From positions 1 to 23,117 of the IMG/VR virus record IMGVR_UViG_3300013132_000275: 23,117 nucleotides of DNA, one strand, 5' to 3'. Below the pieces are notes generated by a model. That model was given only the letters and a program-made list of their open reading frames with translations. It made no database searches and was not told the DNA's origin. This document shows positions 8,201 to 15,906 of the stretch, in pieces; position 1 is the stretch's first letter; each line of letters starts with the position of its first letter. This DNA is from a virus. The translations under genes were made by a program, and so were the position numbers.

Positions 8201-8668
8201 ATCACCGTATTTCACCAAGTTCCTCACCCACATGGGTAAGCTGGTATGAATATCTAATCTGTTGAAAAATAAGTCCTCTAAAACACCTTTGACTCTAGGT
8301 GAATTTGAGTAAATATTAAGAACACGACCAATATCGTTTACTGTTGTCGCTTCTTCTGACATAATATCCAAAGTTGCAGCGATTTCTGGATAGAATTCCA
8401 TATTCTCAAAGTCAGAATAACCACCAATCCTAGTTATCTCGTATTGTATGGCTTTTTGGAATGTTTCATTCTCAACCTTCTGCCATAGACCGCTTAGGAA
8501 TTTATTCTGTCTAGCTTGTAGTGATTTAGTTTCAAATTCAGCTTTAGAAGTGGTTCTGATAAGCTCAGTCGGTGCTATGGAGTATTTATTACTTATCTTA
8601 TCTTGGTCTATACCAGACGGTGTGAATACGCTGGTAAGCCGTTGGAATATTGTTTGCTCTTTAGCCAT
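5267..8668 (-). CDS. 20: Portal vertex protein (T4 gp20-like) interrupted by an in-frame intein
   Basis: The precursor has 1133 residues. Removing the intein (341-787) leaves a 686-residue portal. The flanks join as ...IESLPGA + SNLGEIADIEYLQRKLFTAL..., the well-conserved gp20 segment. Other gp20-like parts are EFYPEIAATLDIMSEEAT (93-108 region), LVKYGDNFVF (151-160), YGTSVLEKARRIWKLLLLSEDAMMVYRITRAPERRV (about 236-271) and IRFARTINRIQQAIIQELNKIA (831-852). The portal dodecamer sits at one capsid vertex, starts head assembly and forms the channel through which the terminase pumps DNA. The C-terminal part carries an unusual Gly/Glu/Pro-rich stretch (976-1050) before a last helical segment (1055-1133). 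ATG at 8668; a degenerate motif copy (sense TTATATTTAC, 8682-8691) lies 13 nt upstream. Splicing is needed for function. Confidence 0.94.
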   Translation of the reverse strand: MAKEQTIFQRLTSVFTPSGIDQDKISNKYSIAPTELIRTTSKAEFETKSLQARQNKFLSGLWQKVENETFQKAIQYEITRIGGYSDFENMEFYPEIAATLDIMSEEATTVNDIGRVLNIYSNSPRVKGVLEDLFFNRLDIHTSLPMWVRNLVKYGDNFVFLNTDDKKGVTGVKQLPNFEIERREGGIYDAVYSRAVNSSEPREDKVKFYWRGKDIEFQNWQIAHFRLLGDDRRLPYGTSVLEKARRIWKLLLLSEDAMMVYRITRAPERRVYKIYVGNLDPEDVQPYINEIANRFKRMPVIDPKTGQLDLRMNVLGNDQDIFVPVRDESAPSPIESLPGACIALDTRIPLLDGRTLELSQIINEWDNGNRDLWVYSCDPITGELAPGVISWAGVTRKNAEVIKITLDNGESITTTPDHKWVHRTNGFVEAKDLVVGDSLMPFYRDEEHILNKKYSKKYERIWDSSKQEWVYTHRMVSWFMKEGNNEQYHTFEGSYEKDNMKTIHHMDNNRFNNNPKNLFFMDSKDHYRYHRHELWSTPEKHSTTTKKITDGINNYISSLTEEEKKFRGNQSKLNSINSRVKALESFKHNPNREEIIKARGKSISKAKSTLEFKEKFSEIAKTNWQSEEYKNKVFSKKQNLIFTDELYNMFFEMFKLTGRADLALTELNQSEDFMREFNEPNSDIRSSLTNLGEFTHNHLSKMLKDRGFNNYREWSKTKALELGYKNLRAWRYFIEKDKNKVELYNHKITSIEWLTDTIDTGTITVDGNEIYHNYHTFATESGVFIKNSNLGEIADIEYLQRKLFTALRVPKAFLGFDEAQGEGKNLALLDIRFARTINRIQQAIIQELNKIAIIHLILLGFDDELDNFTITMNNPSTQAQMLRIQNLQSKVTLVKDAVSDIGNGFGVMSLTRARREILGWNDEEIRQDLLEQRMEKAASAELANTANVIKYTGMFDKVDKLYGDIEIAKMGGVLPEGGEGEAGGDAGGDFGGGGGGGFGGGGGFGGDLGGDTEFGEAEGGEAEGGEEIPTPETEEAPAEAETPETAPVPEIGESFKKTEKLLTEEIVRLKKQVESRVKKYSDIYMDRLLESVNRFDHDKIVNENKVKMYDKGFMLNEEINDILKNIDETVKKR
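5519..5743 (-). repeat. Low-complexity Gly/Glu/Pro-rich segment in portal C-terminus
   Basis: Residues 976-1050 of the portal precursor consist largely of Gly runs broken by Asp, Phe and Glu (GGGGGGGFGGGGGFGG), then a Glu/Ala/Pro/Thr stretch. At DNA level it is a run of ACC and TCC triplets on the plus strand. It would be flexible and disordered. Such triplet tracts expand and shrink easily, so length may vary between related phages. Confidence 0.85.
6308..7648 (-). mobile_element. Intein with HNH homing endonuclease in the portal gene
   Basis: The intein spans residues 341-787 of the precursor (447 residues). Block A begins with Cys341 (CIALDTRIPLLDG). Block B has the TxxH motif at Thr415-Pro-Asp-His418 (SITTTPDHKWV), followed by FVEAKDLVVGDSL. 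The centre has an HNH-type nuclease: IHHMDNNRFNNNPKNLFFM (503-521) with further His at 526 and 530. The C-terminal blocks are DTGTITVDGNEIYHNYHTF and SGVFIKN, ending at Asn787, with Ser788 as +1 nucleophile. The residue before Asn787 is Lys, not the usual His. The region between the HNH motif and block F (about 540-745) is rich in Lys and Asn and may be a DNA-binding part. Splice junctions fit the uninterrupted gp20 sequence exactly. Intein identity is very secure; endonuclease activity is inferred. Confidence 0.93.
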
Positions 8669-8716
8669 AATAACTTTTTAAGTAAATATAATCGAATTTG
8701 ATTAAAAATGAATTAT

Positions 8717-8959
8717 TCATTGAACATAGTCGCATTGAACATATGCAAAACGTTTAATTTGTCCATTGATAATGACTTGTTCATAAACATAACCATTTGT
8801 CCAATCCTCACCTTGACTGTTAGGCAATGCATCACAACCTTTTGCGTCAGCTCCCTTGAATCTAGTTTTATCCTGTGGACCAGTTCTAACATTCCACCTG
8901 TATAGTGACTGTGGATTATTGCCGTATGTTTTTCTAGTGAAAGTTCTTTGTGTTGCCAT
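8717..8959 (-). CDS. Small hypothetical protein, 80 residues
   Basis: I do not recognise this protein. It is polar, with a basic N-terminus (MATQRTFTRKTYG), several aromatic residues and Cys42 and Cys76, and probably a small beta-rich fold. It lies between terminase and portal, where T4 has tail genes 18 and 19, but is far too short to be either. An upstream in-frame GTG at 9016 would overlap the terminase end; ATG at 8959 is preferred because it lies 13 nt past the terminase stop and begins a clean conserved-looking N-terminus. Confidence 0.7.
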   Translation of the reverse strand: MATQRTFTRKTYGNNPQSLYRWNVRTGPQDKTRFKGADAKGCDALPNSQGEDWTNGYVYEQVIINGQIKRFAYVQCDYVQ

Positions 8960-8972
8960 ATTTAGGTGTTCT

Positions 8973-11900
8973 TTATATATAATTATTGAATCCTCCGAAA
9001 AGCCACATGTATTCACCAGTGGGGTCTTGCATATTTTTTGCTACCATTGGACTAAAGTTTGGTTTTTTAGATTCTTTTCTGACAGGCGCCTCCGTTGATT
9101 TAACATCACCAGCCATTGAGAAAGACACCCAACTGGCAAGCATAGCCTTAGTTCTGGTCTCATTTGCCTTTAACTGCTTAAAAGAGTGTTCTAGAACAAA
9201 TAAGGCCATAGCCATGGCCATAATCAAGTCATCATGTTTATTCTTAGCGTGGTCAGCTCTACCGTTTATATAAACAAAAGAATGTAACTCAGATATAAGT
9301 CTTGCCGAACGTATTTTTATACCGTGATTATCACCTTCATCTTTATTTATTCTGACCATTTTTTCAAAAGTCGAGACCAATCTAGTTCTATCACTACCAA
9401 CTTGGAATCCAGCAATTTCATTTTCTGAATTATATTTATGCATATCTTTACGCTTCTTAAGCGCTTGACCCCCCTTCTCACCATAATATAGGTTGGGATA
9501 TTTCATATCTTGTAGTTTCAAGATGGTGGCAACGCCCATACCTCCAGTGATATCCACAACTAATAATGCGTTATATAATGTACCGTATTCAAATAGTATA
9601 TCAGCCAACTTATCAGGTGGGATTCTACCCATATATTCAGCAACTTGTGTCATAGTGGTGAAATCTATAACGGTGAATGTAGAATAATCTTCACCATCTC
9701 CCCTAGATACGTCACAGTTATGCGTTGTTATATGGTGACACATGAACGTATGTGTGTCACATTCAAAATTATACACATTTCCAGTAAAAGTTTCTTTTAC
9801 AATGTCTTTTACTCTAAAATAAATAAATTTTTTATCTTTACTAAAATGACAAGAACTTATAATCCTATTATTTTTAGTTTCAAATTGATTTATATCGAAC
9901 TTATTTAATTTTGGGTCTAAGGGGTCGTTATTTAATAGATTTATCAAATCTAAACTATCTTGGTTTGCTAATGTTAAACTATACGCTTGTTTCACACTAA
10001 CAGTTCTACCTCCAATTATATGTTTTTTAGCACTCCTCAACTTATTCAAAGATGATACGATACCTAATGAAAATATAATATCTTGAAAACTTTCTAACAA
10101 TTCTAAATTTACGGACGTAAAAGAAACCTTAGAATTAGTTTTTCCTTTTTTATCGGTTTTTAACCAACAACCATCACTAGCTAAATAACCCTTAATTAAT
10201 TCTATTTTATGTTTTTTATCGATATATTTCACCCATTCCGATATTTTTTTACCATGTGAATACCTACCAAAATTTTCAAGTAAAAAATGATATAAAAATT
10301 TAGAGGTGAAAATTAGGTTATATGTATTATTTTGTTTATCAACAAATGAAGCTTTTCTATTAAATAACCTATCAATCAGGTTATCTAATTTATCCAAATA
10401 ATATTCATCGTTAGAATTAAAACATACACTTATACTGTAATGATGGTTTCTTTGACTCAACCACCCATCACCTAACCATAACCCAATAAACCACCAAAAT
10501 TCAGGATTGTTTAATGGTGATTTTATATCAAAATCATATCTAGTATTAGCAGATATAGTCCATTTATCGTCTAAAGCACCATCAAGCTTTTTATCGTATA
10601 TGTTAGGTACTTTAACCCAATCACCGACTTCTATTTCACCGACCTTTTTATATTTAAAATCGAAATCCCAATATCTTTCATTAAACCTATAAATGTTATG
10701 TTGTTTATCATAATTACGTTTTAATACGGGTTTACTGATTAAAATGGGGTGTTCTTTTGTGAATCTAGTTCTTCTAAACGTGTTATCTACTTTGATGTCA
10801 TATACATCTTCATTCACGACAGGGTATATTTGTTTGTTAATAATATTAACATAATCACCATTTTCACAAACTAACTTATCGTTAAGTTCAACATCTTCTA
10901 TATTGATTAACCCTCTATCTGTCAACACTTTTTCATTTGGAGGTAAACAACCTAAAATGTACTCATGACCCTCAATAGGTTGTTCCCATATCCACAATTC
11001 ACTTTCTCGACCACTTAAGAATACTGGGTCTTTAACATTTTTATTTTTATGATGCTCGATATATTCATCAGATATGACATTACCCCCAGAACCTAAGAAG
11101 GAAACATCCAATTCTTGGGCAATCATACGAGGGTCATTATTCATACCACGACACATCTCCTCATACCAAGGTGATGTTGGTTTATAGCCGTCCTTTAACT
11201 TTTTATCATATGATTCAAAGGTGAAGTCCTCCTCATCAATAACCTCTTTGTTTTTTTTATCCTTATCGGTGTATTTATACCATTTTAGACCTATGTTATA
11301 TCGGTCATCTTGGTACCATCTCATTTCAATTATATTGAAATTATTTTGTTTTTTTAAAGCTAAATCATAGGTTTCATAATATAATTCATCGAGGCCATTT
11401 GGGGTTGAAATGAGTATGGCCCGACCTCCAGTACCTAAAGCGGTAAGCGCTGCACCAAATAAATCTTTACCATCGTCAATGAACGCAGCTTCGTCCATAA
11501 TAAGAACTGTAGGTGTATAACCTCTAAGCGCGTCTGGTGATGTCGCAACAGCCTTTACCCTACAACCGTTAGGTAACTTGATTTCTTTTTTTGAGTCAGA
11601 ACTGAAGATGCTCTTTTTTTCCTTCTCAGGTGTGCCGTAATAATCTGGACCCCAAACCCACCTAGGTAATTGGTCTAAGAAATATTTTATCTTAGCCAAG
11701 AATTCAAAGGCCATATCCTGTTTGTTAGCTACAATCAATATAGCCTCTGGATTATTCTCGTCAGCGAAACCCAATAGAACTGAGCTAGAAGCCGCCACAG
11801 TTGTGGATACACCTGCTTGTCTAGGTTTGGCTACTATATTGAATCTATGGTCTTTAAGAGATTTTACAATCTCTTTTTGTTTGCGGAATAATTTAAACGG

Positions 11901-12011
11901 TACATAACCGTTTCTTGTTTTATCAAACGTTTTAAAATACGTCTCAATTACATAAATCGGGTCGACAAGACAATTGGCGTATTCCTTATATATCTCAGTT
12001 GCAGTAAGCAT
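8973..12011 (-). CDS. 17: Terminase large subunit (T4 gp17-like) interrupted by an in-frame intein
   Basis: The precursor has 1012 residues; without the intein (355-765) it has 601, close to T4 gp17 (610). ATPase domain: Walker A-like PRQAGVST (63-70), Walker B TVLIMDEAAF (168-177, Asp173/Glu174) and coupling motif ISTPNG (201-206). Nuclease domain (RNase H fold): CDVSRGDGEDYSTF, with Asp767 matching the first catalytic Asp of T4 gp17, then VVDITGG (Asp820) and KHDDLIMAMAMA (Asp927/Asp928). The enzyme pumps DNA into the prohead through the portal and cuts concatemers. No gp16-like small subunit is evident in the window. ATG at 12011 is 20 nt downstream of a GCATATTTAT motif. Confidence 0.95.
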   Translation of the reverse strand: MLTATEIYKEYANCLVDPIYVIETYFKTFDKTRNGYVPFKLFRKQKEIVKSLKDHRFNIVAKPRQAGVSTTVAASSSVLLGFADENNPEAILIVANKQDMAFEFLAKIKYFLDQLPRWVWGPDYYGTPEKEKKSIFSSDSKKEIKLPNGCRVKAVATSPDALRGYTPTVLIMDEAAFIDDGKDLFGAALTALGTGGRAILISTPNGLDELYYETYDLALKKQNNFNIIEMRWYQDDRYNIGLKWYKYTDKDKKNKEVIDEEDFTFESYDKKLKDGYKPTSPWYEEMCRGMNNDPRMIAQELDVSFLGSGGNVISDEYIEHHKNKNVKDPVFLSGRESELWIWEQPIEGHEYILGCLPPNEKVLTDRGLINIEDVELNDKLVCENGDYVNIINKQIYPVVNEDVYDIKVDNTFRRTRFTKEHPILISKPVLKRNYDKQHNIYRFNERYWDFDFKYKKVGEIEVGDWVKVPNIYDKKLDGALDDKWTISANTRYDFDIKSPLNNPEFWWFIGLWLGDGWLSQRNHHYSISVCFNSNDEYYLDKLDNLIDRLFNRKASFVDKQNNTYNLIFTSKFLYHFLLENFGRYSHGKKISEWVKYIDKKHKIELIKGYLASDGCWLKTDKKGKTNSKVSFTSVNLELLESFQDIIFSLGIVSSLNKLRSAKKHIIGGRTVSVKQAYSLTLANQDSLDLINLLNNDPLDPKLNKFDINQFETKNNRIISSCHFSKDKKFIYFRVKDIVKETFTGNVYNFECDTHTFMCHHITTHNCDVSRGDGEDYSTFTVIDFTTMTQVAEYMGRIPPDKLADILFEYGTLYNALLVVDITGGMGVATILKLQDMKYPNLYYGEKGGQALKKRKDMHKYNSENEIAGFQVGSDRTRLVSTFEKMVRINKDEGDNHGIKIRSARLISELHSFVYINGRADHAKNKHDDLIMAMAMALFVLEHSFKQLKANETRTKAMLASWVSFSMAGDVKSTEAPVRKESKKPNFSPMVAKNMQDPTGEYMWLFGGFNNYI
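9717..10949 (-). mobile_element. Intein with LAGLIDADG homing endonuclease in the terminase gene
   Basis: The intein spans residues 355-765 (411 residues). Block A starts at Cys355 (CLPPNEKVLTDRGLINIEDV). Block B has Thr418-Lys-Glu-His421 (FTKEHPIL). Two dodecapeptide motifs of the LAGLIDADG class are present: FIGLWLGDGWL (508-518, Asp515) and LIKGYLASDGCW (605-616, Asp613), about 98 residues apart, as in a single-chain enzyme. The C-terminus is GNVYNFECDTHTFMCHHITTHN with penultimate His764, Asn765 and Cys766 as +1. Excision joins ...HEYILG to CDVSRGDG..., restoring the first nuclease motif. All residues needed for class 1 splicing are present. Confidence 0.95.
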
Positions 12012-12031
12012 AAATTATTGTTTCTTTAACA

Positions 12032-12041
12032 ATAAATATGC
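12032..12041 (-). promoter_or_regulatory. Repeated motif GCATATTTAT upstream of terminase gene
   Basis: Sense-strand GCATATTTAT ends 20 nt before the terminase ATG, in the short gap 12012-12055 after the 417-residue gene. Member of the eight-copy motif family. Confidence 0.5.
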
Positions 12042-12055
12042 TGATAATGAGAATA

Positions 12056-13309
12056 TTAGTTTTCCATCCTATCTATAAGCCCTTGCATCCCTGACTTTAA
12101 AGCGGCTCTAAGTTCAGCGACTGTGCGTTCTTTAGCTGAATTTACCTCTGAATTAAGCTCTTCTTCCAAAGCATCAAGTTCCATATTTTCCTTAACCTCA
12201 TTAATGATTTCAGATACGATTTTCTTACCTTCTTTAGTACCTACCATGATTTCTCTCATACAAGAATTGAACTCATTAACAGGTTTCTTAACTAGATTAT
12301 GGAACACATGATGTTTCATGTTATGGTCTTCTGGTGGCATGCATGATAACATTCTACCCCATAGGGCTGGCCCCATTCTTAAATCCCAAGGTTCAGCTGC
12401 GATGAAATCGGCTTGAGAGACAACGAACTCGTTAAGTTTCTCATTATCAGTGAAACCGTGCAGTGATATTGCCTCCAACACACCCTTAACCAGTTCGTGT
12501 ATAAGTACTGGGAAAATAAGAGCTTCAGCGGATATTTTAATTCTACCGTCATCAGTGTAATTCACATTAACAACACCTGCTGGGGTGCTACTGTCTGGTT
12601 TAGGGGTTGTGAAGTACAGATAATCATTGAACGCCATAAGTTTCTTATACTTATTCAGTAATGTGGGGTCAATATCCATAAGTTCTTTGTTCTTCATATG
12701 ATACATATGATTACATTTATTTGCACCACCTTGAACCATAGCGTTGACAAATCTCCTCTTCATGATTTCACCCTCGGCATTATCCATATCCTCGGCCTTA
12801 TCAAACTCCATAGAGAACTCTTCGTCCTCAAATTCTCTGGTCAGTTGTTTACTCATGGTTAGTTCATCAACCAATTTAGCATCGAATTCAATCAGGTCTT
12901 CTGATATACCATAATCTTCCATCACAGTTTCTATTGCCATCTGTTCAAGCATCGGTCTATGTTTTCTTTCAGACTCCATGCAACCCAACAATAACTTACC
13001 TGTGTTTTTGGTTATATTTTCTAAAGTAACTTCATCGATTTGATTGACATCGAAGGCTTCTTTACAAGCATTGGTCACTTCTAAGAATCTATCCAACAGA
13101 AGTTTATGGTCGTATGCTCTAACACCAGTCCTAGGTAATGCTGGGTGGTCACCGACTGAGGTTTTTCTATTCTTAATAGCCTCCTCAATATCTGGGTGCA
13201 TACGTTCGGTTATATGTTCTGGGTATCCGAAACCCTCATATAACATACCTTTATCAGATGACTGATTCAAGGCCTTACGTATCAATTTGGTATATCTGTT
13301 ATCTGACAT
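12056..13309 (-). CDS. Conserved-type phage protein of unknown function, 417 residues
   Basis: I can assign no function. An N-terminal region (1-75) includes GYPEHITERMHPDIEE. The middle (130-190) is acidic. Residues 260-290 contain AEALIFPVLIHELVKGVLEAISLHG, a pattern I remember from uncharacterised proteins of large myoviruses, which suggests a conserved virion or assembly protein. The C-terminus (350-417) is helical and coiled-coil-like. His271-Glu272 are not followed by His at the HExxH position, so there is no reason to call it a metalloprotease. It starts 2 nt after the upstream stop and lies directly upstream of the terminase gene. Confidence 0.82.
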   Translation of the reverse strand: MSDNRYTKLIRKALNQSSDKGMLYEGFGYPEHITERMHPDIEEAIKNRKTSVGDHPALPRTGVRAYDHKLLLDRFLEVTNACKEAFDVNQIDEVTLENITKNTGKLLLGCMESERKHRPMLEQMAIETVMEDYGISEDLIEFDAKLVDELTMSKQLTREFEDEEFSMEFDKAEDMDNAEGEIMKRRFVNAMVQGGANKCNHMYHMKNKELMDIDPTLLNKYKKLMAFNDYLYFTTPKPDSSTPAGVVNVNYTDDGRIKISAEALIFPVLIHELVKGVLEAISLHGFTDNEKLNEFVVSQADFIAAEPWDLRMGPALWGRMLSCMPPEDHNMKHHVFHNLVKKPVNEFNSCMREIMVGTKEGKKIVSEIINEVKENMELDALEEELNSEVNSAKERTVAELRAALKSGMQGLIDRMEN

Positions 13310-13311
13310 GA

Positions 13312-14022
13312 TTACTTCTTTTCTTTTTTAACGTTTTCAATAAGCGCACCAAGCTGACCTTTGGTGATTTTAATTTTTGACTCAGAAAGATTAATGACTG
13401 ACACCAATGAGCGTATTGCATCAGCTACTCTTCTAAGCTCATCATCATCCATTTGTCTGCTGAACATATCCATATAATCCTCAAGACTATCTTTTATTCT
13501 CAATAAAGCCATTTTCTTATTGACCTTCGGTGAAAGTTGTTCATTTGTTTCCATATCTGTTTTTATTTTTAAAAAATCTTCATAATCCTCTTCAGAAGCT
13601 TCTATATCTTCAATAGATTTAATATCTTTAACTTCATTAGTTCTCACGTAATCATCTTCTGGTTTACGTCTGTGGGATTTCTTTATTGCTGATGCTCCCA
13701 AAGAGGCTTGACATACAGCATAGGGGTCAACATCAGGGCTATTCTTCTTAACATCCGCAACACACCTATCGAATTTAACCGTATGAACCTTTTCTGGGCC
13801 GACTTCATTAATATTTGAACCTTCGTTCTTAACTGCGCTTGAAATAGCTGCTGAGGACAGTTCACCAGCTTCAGTGTCACCTATATTTGGTAATGATTTC
13901 ATCTTACTTACAGTTGAATCGTAAGCATTCTTTATTTCATCAGCAGATTTGTTAATCCTAGATGTTAAAGGCTCACTAGATGCCTCATGCAACTTTTTTA
14001 ATATGTCGTTAGTGTACTTCAT
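13312..14022 (-). CDS. Hypothetical protein with a paired-Cys motif, 236 residues
   Basis: Function unknown. After a helical N-terminus (1-60), residues 83-119 hold VKFDRCVADVK...DPYAVCQASLG (Cys87, Cys104) followed by a basic patch KKSHRRK. Short motifs of this C...YAVC type recur in proteins of large phages, to my memory, without a known role. The second half (125-236) is acidic then helical. The frame is open seven codons further upstream to a TTG at 14043, but ATG at 14022 is preferred: it is preceded by an A-rich stretch (ATAAGAAAA) and overlaps the upstream gene by 14 nt, an arrangement also found at 15893/15906. Confidence 0.78.
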   Translation of the reverse strand: MKYTNDILKKLHEASSEPLTSRINKSADEIKNAYDSTVSKMKSLPNIGDTEAGELSSAAISSAVKNEGSNINEVGPEKVHTVKFDRCVADVKKNSPDVDPYAVCQASLGASAIKKSHRRKPEDDYVRTNEVKDIKSIEDIEASEEDYEDFLKIKTDMETNEQLSPKVNKKMALLRIKDSLEDYMDMFSRQMDDDELRRVADAIRSLVSVINLSESKIKITKGQLGALIENVKKEKK

Positions 14023-14413
14023 TTTTCTTATATTTCCATTCAATTATTATGTCTTTGGCGTATAACTTATCATTAACTGATTTCAAGTCATCACCAAAGA
14101 AGAATTTAAGTCTATTCTCAGGGTATTCATCATAATCCGTGATGTCTTCCCAAGCCATAGCCACAACACCGTCAACTGAATCCCAAACTGAGAACGTATC
14201 ACTGTCTTGTATACACACCAAAGAGAACTCATCAGTTTCAATTCTGCCTACGGCATCGATATATTGCTTATCTGGTGGCTCAGGTTGACCGCTTGCTGGG
14301 TATGTGTCCCAATATTCACCATCGACACCTTCCGTGGTATCGGAGAATATGAATTCATACATGGTATTACCATCCCAATCCTTACCGACTTTATTTATGT
14401 ATATTAGTTTCAT
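14009..14413 (-). CDS. Hypothetical acidic protein, 134 residues
   Basis: Not recognised with a function. It is acidic and aromatic, with WDTYPASGQPEPP (about 35-47), DTFSVWDSVDGVVAMAWED (about 72-90) and YPENRLKFFFGDD (about 97-109). The alternation suggests a compact alpha/beta fold. Its ATG shares the ATGA overlap with the stop of the upstream 498-residue gene, and its end overlaps the next gene by 14 nt, so three genes are translationally linked. Confidence 0.8.
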   Translation of the reverse strand: MKLIYINKVGKDWDGNTMYEFIFSDTTEGVDGEYWDTYPASGQPEPPDKQYIDAVGRIETDEFSLVCIQDSDTFSVWDSVDGVVAMAWEDITDYDEYPENRLKFFFGDDLKSVNDKLYAKDIIIEWKYKKNEVH

Positions 14414-15906
14414 CTGCTTGCTTTAGGTTTTGTACTAGGTCTTGTTGCTGGAGGTGTGAAAGGTGAATCACCAACTTTGCGTTTAGGGGTTCTTTCCACA
14501 TCTGGTTTAACCTCTGGCTCAACAATAGCAGGTTCACTCATTCTTTCATCCTTCTCGTATCTATAAATACCAATCACCTCATCAATTTTTTCTGATTCAA
14601 CAAATTCTTTCAACATATTTTTTATCAAAGATACGGTATTTTCGCTTTTCTTACCCCATTTTTCTCCTTTACCTTTTGTTTTGCAAGCCGATGGTGTCGG
14701 TCTGCAAGATGGATATTTGGCCCTTTCCTCACCTTCTTTGCGACCACAAGGTTTGCATTTTTTTCTACCAGTATCTGGGTCTTTTCTACATGTATTACAA
14801 TCTACCCAACCTTGAGAACCCTCACCGCCACGTCTTTCAAACCAACCATGTAAACCTTTTGATTTTTCTTTTGAATAATCGGTTTTTTCTGATAAATTAT
14901 CATAAACTTCATATGTGTTCTCATCAACCACGCTTGGGTAATTCTCATAGTCATCATTCTCATCGAAAAGTTCAATCGACACGATACCATCTTCACCCCA
15001 GATACACCCACTGGCAACATCCCAAGGATAATACCACATCATCGACATTCTAGCTTTATTGATATATGGGTTTATTTCAATGCCAGCATATTTTTCAGCC
15101 ACCCTAACCCAATCAATATATACGTAATTTGGACCCATACCACTAATCTGACTACCATATTCATTAGTGAAAGCCACTAATTCATCATAAGAACTAATCC
15201 TTAGCACTCTATTCTTATTAATCTTAACAATATGGATGTGGTCTGTTTCCCAGTCAGGCATTTCACTTTTTACCCATTCTACCCAAGAATCCCCAAATCC
15301 GTACCAAAAACCTATAGGTTTTGAACCGACTTTTTGTTTGTCTATGGGAGTTGGTCTGAAATTTATTTTTTCCTCATGTGACATGACAACTCGGATATCC
15401 CGATATGACGTTAACATGTAAGCCATATAATCTGATACTTCATTAACATCAGATTCACCTTCTTCCAAACCCTCAGATTTATTACCCCAATTCTTAGCAC
15501 CCACCTTTCTGCACTGAACTAAGGCACCTGACCCGTAGGCCGATGGCCAGACCGAGTACCTACTTTTGACTTTATAATAGCAAGCGTCTTTCTTACCCTT
15601 ACCTTTTTTCTTAGCCTCATCCAATGAGTCGAATTCTTGGATTTCAACTACTAAGTTGCTATCGCCTTTAATGACTCTATGGTATGTTTCTTTAGGTATG
15701 ATAACTGATTCACCTATAATTAATTTCTTAGGTAAATCGTTATCAAATTGAATCATCCAATCAGATTCATTAACGACCGTTACAAGACGGTCTTTTTTAT
15801 CCTTGTGCCAAGTCAATTCATGAGAATCAGTATTAGCATCAAAAACTCGTTTAATGATACCAGATTCTAGTATTTCCTGTGTATATGGTCTATTACTTTT
15901 GGACAT
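14410..15906 (-). CDS. Multidomain protein: cupin-like part, Cys motifs and zinc-ribbon-like module
   Basis: A 498-residue mosaic. Residues 29-92 look like a degraded cupin (WHKDKK, then GESVIIPKETYHRV with G-x5-P-x4-H). Residues 104-143 hold a basic Cys module ending WPSAYGSGALVQCRKVGAKN (Cys109, Cys132). Residues 168-315 form an aromatic-rich domain of unknown type with SKPIGFWYGFGDSWVEW, YIDWVRVAEKYAGIEI and WDVASGCIWG; a distant resemblance to ADP-ribosyltransferase-type folds crossed my mind but no catalytic triad can be defended. Residues 352-421 hold a metal-binding-like module: CNTC (370-373), CKPC (384-387), then Cys401 and Cys408. The tail is Pro/Lys-rich. ATG at 15906 is preferred to far-upstream non-ATG codons because it gives the 14-nt overlap with the previous gene. 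Probably virion-associated, from context only. Confidence 0.82.
   Translation of the reverse strand: MSKSNRPYTQEILESGIIKRVFDANTDSHELTWHKDKKDRLVTVVNESDWMIQFDNDLPKKLIIGESVIIPKETYHRVIKGDSNLVVEIQEFDSLDEAKKKGKGKKDACYYKVKSRYSVWPSAYGSGALVQCRKVGAKNWGNKSEGLEEGESDVNEVSDYMAYMLTSYRDIRVVMSHEEKINFRPTPIDKQKVGSKPIGFWYGFGDSWVEWVKSEMPDWETDHIHIVKINKNRVLRISSYDELVAFTNEYGSQISGMGPNYVYIDWVRVAEKYAGIEINPYINKARMSMMWYYPWDVASGCIWGEDGIVSIELFDENDDYENYPSVVDENTYEVYDNLSEKTDYSKEKSKGLHGWFERRGGEGSQGWVDCNTCRKDPDTGRKKCKPCGRKEGEERAKYPSCRPTPSACKTKGKGEKWGKKSENTVSLIKNMLKEFVESEKIDEVIGIYRYEKDERMSEPAIVEPEVKPDVERTPKRKVGDSPFTPPATRPSTKPKASR

Noticed and set aside
12464-12514. LIHELVKG in the 417-residue protein as a possible metalloprotease site
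   Set aside because: The HE pair is not followed by His at the HExxH position and lies in a segment that looks like a buried helix of a structural protein.
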